Source of the DNA: Zizania palustris
Taxonomy: Eukaryota > Streptophyta > Magnoliopsida > Poales > Poaceae
Assembly: GCA_019279435.1 (NCBI GenBank)
Contig: JAAALK010000289.1
Coordinates: forward strand, 87,203,023 to 87,267,022
Length of the DNA stretch: 64,000 bases
Direction: 5' to 3'
Shown: piece after piece, positions 44,401-56,400 of the stretch
How positions within the stretch are numbered: position 1 is the first letter of the stretch
How the letters are laid out: each line of letters opens with the position of its first letter
Translations under genes and position numbers: made by a program
Notes under the pieces: generated by a model
What the model saw: the letters and a program-made list of their open reading frames with translations, nothing else
Told to the model about the DNA's origin: nothing
Databases searched by the model: none

Positions 44401-47400
44401 CGACGAGAGGAGAGGTCAAAACAACGGTACCCCTTATGATCGGGGGAGTAGCCGAGAAACACACACAGGGTCGAGCGGGGCGCAAGCTTATGAGGAGCAG
44501 TGGCAGAAGTGTTGGGATAGCAAGCACACCCGAAAACACGAAGGTGAGTGTAGGAAGGTGGGGTACCGAACAAGGCATGGTGAGGGGTGGGAGCGCACGT
44601 GGCCTTAGAAGGCAGGCAGTTGAGCATATAGGTGGCAGTAAGGAGGCTCTCAGCCCAGAAGCGAGCGGGAGCCGAAGCCTGAAAGAGCATGGAGCGCATA
44701 ACATTATTAGTGGTACGAATCATGCGCTCAGCCTTGCCATTCTGAGGGGAGGTATAGGGGCAGGACATGCGCAATTGGACTCCCTTCGAGAGGAAGAAAG
44801 CCTGGGAAGCAGAGTTGTCAAACTCACGACCATTATCACACTGGACGGCCTTAATAGTAACCCCAAACTGAGTAGAAACCCAAGCAAAGAAGTGAGTGAG
44901 CGTGGGGAAGGCATCCGACTTGGACCGCAAAGGAAACGTCCATGAGTAGTGAGAAAAATCATCAAGAACAACCAGATAATATTTATAACCAGAAATACTC
45001 ATGATCGGAGAGGTCCACAAGTCACAGTGAATAAGGTCAAACGCATGAACAACATGCGAGGAAGAAAGAGGAAAAGGTAGGCGAACATGATGACCTAATT
45101 GGCACGCATGACAATATGCTCACTAGTAGCCCTAGTACAAGGAATAGAGGAGCTACGGCAAAGCTGAGCCAAAATGTCGACACCGGGATGACCAAGCCGG
45201 CGGTGCCAAAGTGTGGAGGACGCTGTGGCGGCAAGGGCGGACGAGGGTGGAGCAGCGGAAGGTGGAAGACGAAGCGTGTAGAGGGGTCCGGTGCTGTCAC
45301 AGCGGAGAAGAGGACGCCGGGTGGCCATATCCTTCACAGTCAGACCAAAAGAGTCAAATTCAACAGAACAGAATTATCAGTGGTAAATTGACGAATGGAA
45401 AGAAGGTTGTGAACAATGTCAGGAGCAACAAGAATGTTTTGCAGGCGAAAAGACCCACAAGGAGTCGCATCACCCATGGAGGTGACCGGAAGACATGAGC
45501 CATTCCCAACCATGATGGAAGAAGGGTGAGATGGGTGGGGGGCCTGTGAGAGGAGATAATACCATCATGGGGAGTGGTGTGGAAGGAAGCACCCGAGTCG
45601 GCCACCCAATCCGTGGCGATCGACGGAGTCAACACCATGGTGTTGAATGACTGCGCGAGGGCCGTCTTATCCCACCCATCGGACCACGGGCCCCACGCCG
45701 AAGGAGCAGGCGGGACCGGCCACCCAGTGTGCATGGTCGCAGGTGTGGTAGGAGGCCGAGGAGTGAACTGTCTCGGCCACATTGAAATGCGCCCCGTCCA
45801 TGGGTTGGAGAAGGATGGCTAGGGCGCACTCCCGGCGGCAGGAGCTGGCGTGGCGGAGGTAGGAGTCGGAGCGCGACCGGTACCACCACGGCGCCCCCTC
45901 CCTGGCGACGACGATCGCCACCGCGATCGCCACCATGCCCCCCCGCCAGTGGTGGAACCGGCGGTAGGAGTACCAAGAAGGGAGGGAGCCGGCGACGGCG
46001 GTGGGTGGGAGGCCGACCGGATGGAGCCGGAGGTGACTAGAGCAGTCGCGGTAGTAGATGTGGGAGCGAGTCCCCGGGTCAGCTCCTCGAGGACAAGGTC
46101 ATCACGAACCTTGCGAAAGGAGGGGAACGGCACTGTCCTGGTGATCCATGTCCGGAGATGGGCGTAGCTGTCTCCGAGACCGCGGAGGATGTTTAGGACA
46201 AGAGTGCGGTCCGCAACAGGCTCGCCAAGGTCACGAAGAGAATCCGCCATCCCCTTCATGCGACGACAGTACTCTGAGATGGAGAGATCCCCTTGGACAA
46301 AGGTGCGGAAGGCAGCGTCCAACTAGAGAGCATGAGCCTCGCGGTTGCCAAGGAACTGCCCCTCGATCGCAACCCAGGCCTGCCGAGCGGTGCCAGCAAG
46401 TTCCCGCACGATGTCCTGGAGCTCGACAGTGATGGACCCAAGGATCCATGACAGCACCACGCTGTCCATGCGCCGCCAAACGGACCCCTGGGCGACCACC
46501 GGAGTGTCGATGAGGACGTGGTCATCCAGGGCATAGCGCTGGAGGGTGAGGAGCACCAGGTCGCGCCATCGTGCGTAGGAGGACGATGAGGAATCAAGGG
46601 TGACTGGCACAAGCGCCCGGATGTTCTGGACACCGGTCGCCTGGGCGTGGAGCTGTGCGGTACCCGGATCTGCGGCGACAGCTGGAGTCGGGGTGGCAGT
46701 GGGGTCAACCCCCCTGAGGTGATGCTCGGCCTCAGCAACATGCTGGGCCAGTGCATCAGCGATCTGGCGAGCATTCTCCCAAACAAGAGCGGCTGCCCGC
46801 TCGCGCGCTCGAGCAGCAGTGGCAAGGGTGGCAGCAAGGGCAGCGTCGGCAGCCACCACATCAGTAGGGGCTGGCCAGCCCGAGGCCACAGCGGTGGGGA
46901 GGAGGGGCGGCGGCCCACCCAGGTTCGGCCAGGCCATGGCCATGGCGGGGGGAAGGGGGGGCGGCGCCCCCGGGGCCTAGGGGAGGCCGGCGAGGCCGGT
47001 GGCAGCAAGTGGGCCCCCTCCCATGGTCGGCGCCCTAGGGGCCAGGGGAGTGCCGGCGGCGCCAGATCCGGCCGCCCCGGCGTCGGGTCCGGGCGGGGCG
47101 GCGGCGAAGATGGCCGGGGGGAGGCCGGCGGCGGCAGAGCCGGCCATGCCGGCGTCGAGGCAGGGCGGGGAGAGGTCGAGACCCGGCGAGGGGAGGCCGG
47201 CGGAGCCGAGGCAGGGCGGGGAGAGGCCGAAACCGGCGGGGGGAGGCCGACAGCGCTAGATCCGGCCGCCCTGGCGACGGATCCGAGCGGAGGGAGTCCG
47301 GCGGCGCCAGATCTGGCCGCCCCAGCGGCGGATCCGGGCGGGAGAGGAGCGGATCCGGCCAAGGTGGCGGAACCCAGCCCACGAAAAGGGGAGGAGGAGG

Positions 47401-50400
47401 CCGGAGACGAGAAGGAGAAGGTGGTGCTCGCCGGAGGAGGCTCATCGGCCATGGAGGCGGCGGCGGCGCCGGCGGCAGGAGAGAAGAGGGGGGAAGGGGG
47501 GAGCCTAAGGCTCTGATACCATGTAGGAAGTGCTAGCTGTATTCCTCTCCCTAGGGTTGGGATGTGATGGTCGGTTTGAAGTATAAATTGCGCACGTGGA
47601 AGCAGATGTCACGGCCAGGCCTTGGCCGCAAGTTGTAGCCGTGCTGCGGCTGTGGAAGCTGCGACACGGTGATAGAAGGGGAACGATGCTAGGGAGGGCG
47701 CCGACTAGGAGAGGGAGATGAAAGCACGGGGCTGGGAACAGATTAGATGGAAACACTGGAATTCTTTATTAACTTCTTGTCTCAATAGGTCTGATTACAA
47801 CCCTTTTATAGGGCCAAAATCTTAACCTCCCTAGGACTCATTATTATCTCAATCTAAACTAGACTCCTAATCTAACTAACTCCCTGATTACAATTATTAA
47901 AAGACTTATCCTAACTGGACTCCTAAACTTATTTTTTTTGAAATAGACACACCCAAACGAGGACGCGTCCTGCTTTATTTGAAAGCAGAAGGAGTCTCAC
48001 ACCAGAATATCATGTCCAAGGGTCTAGTGAACCAAAGAAAACCCCCCAACCTGACCCCCTATCACCCAGGAACCAAGAACCTCAGCACACCCAGCAGAGA
48101 GAAGCCAAGTACGAAGTTTACAAGACTGGACATTCAATTGGTATAACCAAAACAAACCACACAAATCTCCACAGATCAAGCTCCCAAAAAAGCTAAGCTA
48201 CCATCCAGACAATTCCAGCCTCATCCGGCAACGAAGAAACAACGCCTCCATCAGATCACCGATCGCTGACGCTTCCCACGTTGTCCCCCCTTGGAATTTG
48301 GCCGATTGCTGCACGCAGCAAGGCACATCACGCTTCCACCTCCACCAACAATTGCCCCCGAGCCAGCTTCTTCCACTGAATCATGAAGTTAAGCATTTTA
48401 TAAGGCACATCAAAAACATTACCAGAAATCTTATTATTAAAAATGTAATCATTGCGAACAATCCAAATGGACCAAACTACAACAGCAACCATACTCAAGT
48501 AAGCAATTCTTCTCCTCTTGCTGATGCTCATAGTTAAGATGTCAAAAACTTGCCGAATACTTGTTAAAGAACCCGTCCACCCCAAAGCGTCCCGAATATA
48601 ACACCATAAAAACTGAGAAACAGGACATAAAACATTAGATGATCAACCGATTCCAGCACATCACAAATTTTGCATCTCGGATCTCCCACCCACATCATTT
48701 TTTGCAACTGCGCCCCACTTGAATTTTTCCACGAAGTACCAACCAAAGAAACACTTTAACTTTGAGTGGCGCCACAACTTTCCAAACCAAGCTGAAACGT
48801 TCATCTCTCACACCTCTAAACGACATCCACTGATAAAAGATTTAGAAGAAAAACCTTTCTTGTCAAGCTCCCAAACGATCTTATCCCCCTCGGTGTTCAG
48901 TGACATCTCAGCACACATGTCCATAAGCTCATTCCACAGAACACACTCCTCAGGTGAAAAGGACCTCCTAAACTGCAACGACCACGGCCTTCCACATCCA
49001 CAATGAACATCTACTCCCTGCTCATCACACATCTTATATAAGTCATAAAATATGATCTTAAGAGCCACCCCCCTTCCCAACAATCATCCCAAAATCTAGT
49101 GTTTCTCCCATTCCCAATCTTAAAATTACAATTATGAAGAACCCAAGGCTTTATTTTCTGTAAACTATTCCAGAAGCTAGACCCCTTGACACTATTACCA
49201 CCAAAAGGAGAATCATCCAAACTATACTTTTTCCTAAACAGCTCAAAGCAAATACCATCATGATTATTAAAGATGTTAAAAACCCATTTCCCCAAAAGAG
49301 CCATATTCATAATCCTGGTGTCCAAAAAACCCAAACCCCCCTCCAACTTGGGCAAACACAAAGTTTTCCAATTAACCATATGATATTTTCTCTTATTTTG
49401 AAGGCCCTCCCAAAAAAAACCTACTTCTAATTTTATCCAGATGGGAGTGGACAGATTCAGGCAACCAAAAAAGACTCATACAATAAAGAGGAATACTATT
49501 AAGACAAGAGTTAATGAGCACCATCCTCCCTCCATAAGAAAGATACCCACATTTCCAAGTAGAAAGCTTCTTCTCCACCTTGTTAATTATCTTACCAAAA
49601 TCGGCAACAGATGGCTTAGAATGAGAAATGGGTTGGCCAAGGTAGGTGTTAGGAAAGGAACCCATCCTACAATTAAACAAATCAGCCACCCTTTGACCTT
49701 CCTCCATAGAAACCCCCAAAGCATACAACTCACTTTTGTGATAGTTCACTTTCAAACCAGACAAAGCCTCAAAGCAATACAGTAGAAATTTAATGGTAAC
49801 AAAATTCCTCTCATCAAAATCAAATAAAAGAATTGTATCATCAGCATACTGAAGATGAGTGACCCCCCTTGAAAAAGATGAGGAACCAAACCCCTAACAT
49901 GACCACTACTCTTGGCTTTAGACAACAATTCAGAGAGAGCATCCACCACAAGGTTAAACAGAGCCGGAGACAAAGGGTCCCCCTGCCTAACCCCTCTATA
50001 AGTCTTAAAATGACCTCTCACCGAACCATTTATGTTAATGGCCACCCTACCCCCCACAACTACACTTTTCACCCAATCAATCCACTTGGGATGAAAACCT
50101 TTTCTATCTAAAACCTCAAACAAAAAATTCCACTGCACTCTGTCATAAGCCTTTTCAAAATCCAATTTGAGCACAACACCCTTCTGAATTTTAATTTTAA
50201 CCTCATGTAAAATCTCATGAAGACTAACAACCCCCTCAAGAATATTTCTGCTGGGGATAAAAGCAGAATGGCAAGGATCAATGTACTTATGAATGATTTT
50301 ATTCAATCTGATAGAAAGCACCCTAGTAATAATTTTATAACAAACATTGAGTAAACAAATAGGCCTGAACTGAGAAATAGAACAAGCATCTAAAATTTTA

Positions 50401-53400
50401 GGCAGCAAAACAATTTCCCCAAAATTGATTCTCCCAATATTCAAAACCCCCTGATGAAGCTCTTCCAACATTTCTAAAAACTGGGGCTTAAAAATATGCC
50501 AAAAAGCTTTTAAAAAGTTAACAGAAAAGCCATCTGGGCCAGAAGCAGTATTTAACTTCATACTTTTAAAAGCCAAATCAAGCTCTTCCCCAGAAAAATT
50601 CATGATCAGATTTTGATTATCCAACACCCCAATCTTTTTACTACCCTCCTAGAAATTATCCCTCAAATGACAATAACCATCCACTTCCGAGCCAAACAGA
50701 TTTTTATAAAATTCATAAATGTGATTTTTTAGCTCTACAGGTTCATTAATAACCACACCATTCTCCTCCAGGAAAACAATAGAGGATTTATGCTTCCTAT
50801 TGGTGGCAGCCCTATGAAAGAAACTGGTATTAGAGTCACCTTCCAACAACCACTTCTGACCACTTCTCCTACTCCAGTACTCAGCTTCTCGCTGGTAAAT
50901 CTCCCCCAACTCTCTATCTAAAGAATATCTCTCCTCCCAATCAGAATCAGACAAAACACCTCCATTAGCTATATCTTCAAAAGACTTAATCTCCCTCATG
51001 ATCTCTACATCTTCGGTTGCTTGGCGTTCATAAGGAGCTCAACCACGTCAGCAAGCTTGATGACCTGAGCACGCCAGGGGTCTTCATCGGCTCAAAGGGC
51101 ATCAAGCCTACTACATCCTTGACCCCGCAATACAACACGTCGACATCTCGCATGATGTCATGTTTGACGAAGGGAAAGGCTGAACGTGGGACAAGATGGT
51201 GGATGACGGCTCGACTTTGACGATTAGTGATTTTGTCGTCAACTACGTCCACTTTGAGGGAGCGGGAGGAGCTAGCAACTCATCTTCACCGAGCTCGCTT
51301 GCCCTAGTACTTGGCACACCATCAACTCCTGCGAGACCACCACTTCCTACATCGTCCACGCCTCGCTCTCCTACACAGGTACCCACACCTTCGGGATTGG
51401 CACCCGCAGTTTCGGTCCTTGATAAGCAACGCGAAGTGGACTTTCACCACTCCACTATCAAACGACGAAGACTGTGTCAATGCCTTCCACGATGACGAGA
51501 CGCTACCGCACCATGGACAACATCTTTGGTGAGCAGCTCGTTCCTGGATTAGCGTAACACGACTTTGAGGCAGAGCTATATCTAGTGCACGACGACGATG
51601 AGCCACAATCCTTCGCTACGGTGGAGAGAGACGGGGCCTGATGTGCCGCGATGTAGTAGGAGATGGATGCTGTCCAGTAGAACCGGACATGGGAGTTGGT
51701 TGCTCTTCCATCCGGACACCGCGCCATCACCCTTAAATGGGTGTTCAAGCTCAAGAAGGATGAAACCGGGGTAGTGGTCAAGCACATGGCTCATTTGATG
51801 GCGTACGGTTTCGTACAACAGGAGGATAGTCGACTTTAATGACGCCTTCGTGCCCTTTGTGCGGATGGACTGTTCGGGTCCTCCTTGCACTGGCAGCCCA
51901 GGAGGGCCAGTGTGTCCACCACATGGACGTTAAGTCTACTTTCCTCAATGACGACTTGAAGAGGAGGTCTACGTCCGCTAGTTGCCGGGATTTTTTATCC
52001 CTGGCAAGGAGAACATTGTTCTCCGCTTGCGCAAGGCTCTCTACGGCTTGCGATAGGCACCACAAGCTTGTAAAGACAAGATGGACTCTACCCTCAAGCA
52101 TATGGGGTTCCAGCCTATGTAGCCCGGATACGTGGATACGGATACGGATACACGATACCGCGATACTTCGATACGGCATTTTCCAAAAAACATGAATACA
52201 TCGATACTCCAATCATAGTTGTTACGGCGGCGAGGCGAGGCGAGGCGCCAAACTACCTTCACACCTTTTAGGCGAGTATGGCGTGCGGCGAGGCGATGCC
52301 ATACTCACTTAACGTAAATGTACATGTCACAATAATTTTGGAATAATAGGAAATTAAATTTAGAACCATATGAAATATAAATAGTCAAACAAGTCTATAT
52401 TTCATTCAGTATATACAAACATACATAAGCCAAAGAGGCAATCAACTAGTTATGTATGGAAAATTATGTATGGAAAGCTTATAAATGATAGGATCTTTAT
52501 ATGGAAATCATCAATATATGGAAAGCTAATAAATTATATATGGAAAATATCAATATATGAAAAGTTGATCAATTATATATAGAAATAATTAATATATGAG
52601 AAGCTGATTAGTTATATATGGAAATCATAAATATATATAAAACTTTACATATGGAAATTATCAATAAATGGTAAGCCTATTCATGGTATGAGCATATGTA
52701 TTTCCAAAGAATAGAGCAGATTTATTTCCAACAAAACAGAATAAATTTATTTCCAAAACAGCAAAAGAGCAGAGAATAGAAGGTATTATTCTGTATTATT
52801 TTCTACCACAGCAAAACCCTAAACCCTAAACAAGAGGGAGTACAGAGCGGAGAGGGACAAACAGAGCAGAGTGGGGGATGCAAGGCCGACCCCCATGGCG
52901 AGTGGTCCCGGTGGCGGCGGTTGATCTTGACGCGGTGGCGGCGCGGATCCATCGGTGGAGGCGCATATCCGGCGGCTGGGGCACAGATCTGGCGGCTGGG
53001 GCGCAGATCCAAGCGGCGGGGAATGGATCCAGCAGAGGGAGTGGCAGGCACAAGCTGAGGGAGCGGCGCTGGAGGTGCGGCTCATCACAGAAGCCTCGCC
53101 GCCGCGCCTGGCGTCGCCTCGAAGGATTATGGCGTCCACTTGACGCCACATGCGCTTAGGCGGACGCCATATGCGCTGTGGCGGACGCCACATTCGACTG
53201 TGGCAAGTCGTCCGCCGTGGCGTCCGCCGGAGTTCGCCTCGACGCCTAATCGTCGCTTAGGCGATGCCTAAGCGACGCCATGACAACTATGACTCCAATA
53301 TACACACACAAAAGCATAATTAAATAGCAAATATGACAATATATAGAATTCATCAAAAATAACATGTAAAATTCATGAATAAATATTGAATTAAAACGAT

Positions 53401-56400
53401 CATTTCATCAAGTACTATTCTTGCACAAATAGATCACAACTAATCGAACAATCAGCTCATGCACATACTAAGCTGGGAAGCTCGGATACTCAAAAAAATC
53501 GGCGTACACATTTGGTGAAATCACTCTATTAGAACGTAGAAATTGGCTTGCCATAGCAGCATTACTTGCAAGATGATCCTATTACCACTTCTACTACCAC
53601 TACCACTATTTTACTCGATGCATTTGAGCCATCAAATCCCGATCCACTATTACTATCCATCAATCTACGAATTCAACATTCACACAATCACACAAACAAA
53701 TAAAACACAAAAATTATTCACTGTATAAAACATTTCTATATCAGTACTACGACAGTACATAATAAAATCAAAAGAGCTGCAGCGAAGGAAGACTGGTTGC
53801 TCACTGATTCACTGGTTCACTGTGAACAGTGTGAGGAAGGAAGAAGCGAAGGCCGAAGGCTGCAGCCTCAGCCCTCAAGCGCTCTGGTGGGGGAGTCGGC
53901 GGAGCGGCGGAGCAAAGCTACAGGATGCGGCCTCCAAGCACGCGAGACCGAGCGCGAAGGGTGGCGTGGCAGGCCGGCGGAGTGGTGGGCCTGCGGTGAG
54001 GCGACGGCCGGCGACGACTGGCTGGGCTGGCCCCTGGCGGCACTTGGAATCACTCGATGAGTTAGGGCACAAGTATGTGGTCACGGGCGTGGGCGTCGGG
54101 TATCTCCTCTGTTTGCCGTATCCCGCGTCGGCGAGCCGAGTCTGATACGTATCGGGGTTTTTTTTATTTTTTTGGAAAATCGAAAATTGCAGGATACGCA
54201 CTGGATACATATTCGGCCGTATCGGATACGTATTCGTATCTGGAGACGAATCTGATACGGGTACCCCGATTTTTTGGAGTATTCGAGCTTCCCAGGTTCC
54301 AGCAGAGCGCTCACGAGGTTGCTATCTACCGGCGGGGCAAGGGAGGCACTGCCTTGCTGGCTGGTGTCTACGTCGACGACTTGGTGATCACTAGCATCAA
54401 GGAGAACGAGGTGGAGGCATTCAAGGCGAAGATGAAGGCCGCCTTCTAGATGAGTGACTTGGGGTTTCTCTCCTATGTAGGGATCAAGGTGCACTAGGAC
54501 AATTTCGACATTTCTCTCCATCAGACTGCCTACGCCAAGCGCATCATCGAGCTGGTGGACTCACCGACTACAACCTAGCCCACACTCCTATTGAGGAAAG
54601 GCTGAAGCTGAGTCATGATAGCACGATGAAGGTGGACGCGATGCAGTACCGGCACATTGTGGGCAGCCTTTGCTACCTTGTCCACATGCGGCTGGACTTG
54701 GCGTTTGTAGTTGGCTATGTTAGTCGGTTCATGTAGCGACCGACGATGCAGCATTACCAGGTTGTGAAGAGGATCCTACATTATGGGGACTTCCGACTGT
54801 GGCTTGTAGTACCTGAGGTGCCCCGGTGCAGTGCACTTCATTGAGTACAACGACATTGACACAAGCAAGAGCACAAGCGAGATGCTATTCTTGCTTGGCA
54901 AGTGTCTAATCAGTTGGCAGTTGGTCAAGCAACATGTAGTTTCCATATCTAGTTTTGAGGCATGTAGTGGCCATATCTAGTTTTGAGGCGAAGTACATCG
55001 CAGCCACTTACGTGTCGACTCAGACTCTTTGGCTGGCTCGATTGTTTGGTGATCTCCTTAGCAGAGATGTTGAAGCAGTGGAGCTCTGGGTGGACAACAA
55101 GTCTGCTTTGGCTTTGATGAAGAACCCTGTCTTCCACGAGCATAACAAGTACATGCGGGTCATAGGTCAAGTACCACTTCACCCGGAGCTGCTTGGACGA
55201 GGGAAGCGTCAAGGCTAACTATATCAATACCTAGCACTAGCTCGTCGACTTCCTCACCAAGTCACTTGGACGGGTCAAGTTCTAGGAGCTTCACGCCAAG
55301 ATTGGGATGATTCTAATTTCCCAAAAGGCGCCACACAAGACTTAGGGGAGATTGAGAGGATAAGTTTTGTGTTCGGTGTGTTGTCCAGTTTGGCATATGT
55401 GCTATCACATTTCAGCTTTCCAGCTTTAGTTTTTCAGCAGCAGCTTTAGCTTTGCAGCAGTATCTTTCAGCTTTAGCTTTCTTGAGCTGCAAGTTAACTT
55501 TTTTCTTTCTTGAGCTATAAGAAACCCATCCTACATGTACCCCAAACCAGCCATGTTTGGTGTGAGAAATGAGAAGAGTACTGAAATTTCAGTTCTGATT
55601 TTTCAGTCCCAAAAAATCATGTGTTCTGATTTTCTCTCCAACAGCAGACAAGAAACTATATATATAAATTTATATATATACATACATACATACATACATA
55701 TATACATACATACGGGAGCGCTATGCTACACCATGTGCGTAGAATAGCTATTCTATACCGATCACGGGAGTACTACTTTCAGTAGTAGATTTTCTCAATA
55801 TAATAGTAATTGAGTACTACTTTTTTCTCAGTAGTAGATTTCTCAGTAGAATAGCTATTCTACACATATAATGTAAGATAGCATATATATATATATATAT
55901 TCTTTGCAGATTTTCTAAATAACCATAACTAATCTGGCAACTAAGGATCCAAGCCTGCCAAATTATGGTCCGAACCAGACCCTAATGGATCTGAGTTTGA
56001 GTCTGAGTCGGTTTTGGGCTGGGTTATGGGCTTGGTCCTCCTGTTGTAGAGAATTCTGACTCTAACACATGAGGGTATTGTTCACGTGTGCTGGCGGCTA
56101 GCCTAGGCCTAGAACCCTAGCCCATGACACCATACTTATTGATGCACTGACAACTCTGAATTGGCATTTTATTTTCACGATTGTTTTATCATGTACTGCT
56201 ATATTTCTTAAGAATCTGGGTTTCTTTTATTTGCAGCTTCCAAGCATGAGACAGACGGGCGGGTCATTGTTGCAGAATTTGAATCATTCCTCTTGCTGAA
56301 CACTTATGCTCCAAACAATGGTTGGAAAGAAGAGGAAAATTCATTTCAAAGAAGACGGAAATGGGATAAAAGAATGTTGGATTTTGTTCAACAGGTAGAC

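Larger units (their letters stand above)
43278..47562 (-). mobile_element. GC-rich copia element with 125-bp LTRs
   Basis: Minus-strand element: 3' LTR 43278-43402, 5' LTR from 47522 (cut at 47562), and primer site (minus strand TGGTATCAGAGCC) at 47509-47521. Gag, protease, integrase, partial RT and RNase H follow in copia order. The RT N-terminal half is missing and gag and protease are frameshifted. GC content is far above its neighbours. Confidence 0.88.
47931..51003 (-). mobile_element. L1-type LINE, 5' truncated, minus strand
   Basis: Poly(T) at 47932-47939 marks the 3' end. Reading leftwards from 51003 it encodes ORF2 from just before the RT through zf-RVT. Several frameshifts are present. 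The left flank is gypsy LTR and the right flank is copia integrase, with no target duplication, so the flanks were rearranged after insertion. Confidence 0.8.
52115..54294. mobile_element. Mutator-like DNA element with GATACG-rich ends, non-autonomous
   Basis: Flanked by a perfect 9-bp target duplication GGTTCCAGC (52106-52114 and 54295-54303), the size typical of Mutator-like elements. Both ends are inverted and rich in GGATACG/GATACG words, and share TTTTCCAAAAAA. The terminal repeats match imperfectly (TAGCCCGGATACG against AAGCTCGAATACT). No transposase is seen. A hAT element sits inside at 52214-53291. Confidence 0.82.
51004..55643 (+). mobile_element. Copia element (TGAGAGGATAAG-related family), 5' truncated, split by a MULE
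   Basis: Plus-strand element: integrase C-terminus, RT, RNase H, purine tract CTTAGGGGAGA (55341-55351) and 3' LTR (55353-55643). The 5' part was lost at the LINE junction. RT is interrupted by the 2.2-kb Mutator-like element. Confidence 0.82.
32953..56236 (+). other. Intron 3 of APE1L-like gene, 23.3 kb, filled with transposons
   Basis: Begins GTAAGATCGG and ends TTTATTTGCAG. Only about 120 bp at the left and about 350 bp at the right appear free of recognisable elements. Everything between is LTR elements, LINEs and DNA transposons listed separately. Confidence 0.85.

Noticed and set aside
43397..44704. Whole 435-aa minus-strand ORF as one protein
   Set aside because: Only the part from about 44390 downward is RT/RNase H. 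The first 100 residues are an off-frame reading of integrase.
46647..47516. 289-aa plus-strand ORF, Gly/Arg/Glu-rich
   Set aside because: It is the antisense shadow of the GC-rich copia gag on the minus strand, with low-complexity repeats of GGRP/AGRGE type and no domain.
51196..51495. Ser/Pro-rich plus-strand ORF as a host gene
   Set aside because: It is the variable linker between copia integrase and RT, in context of flanking copia domains.
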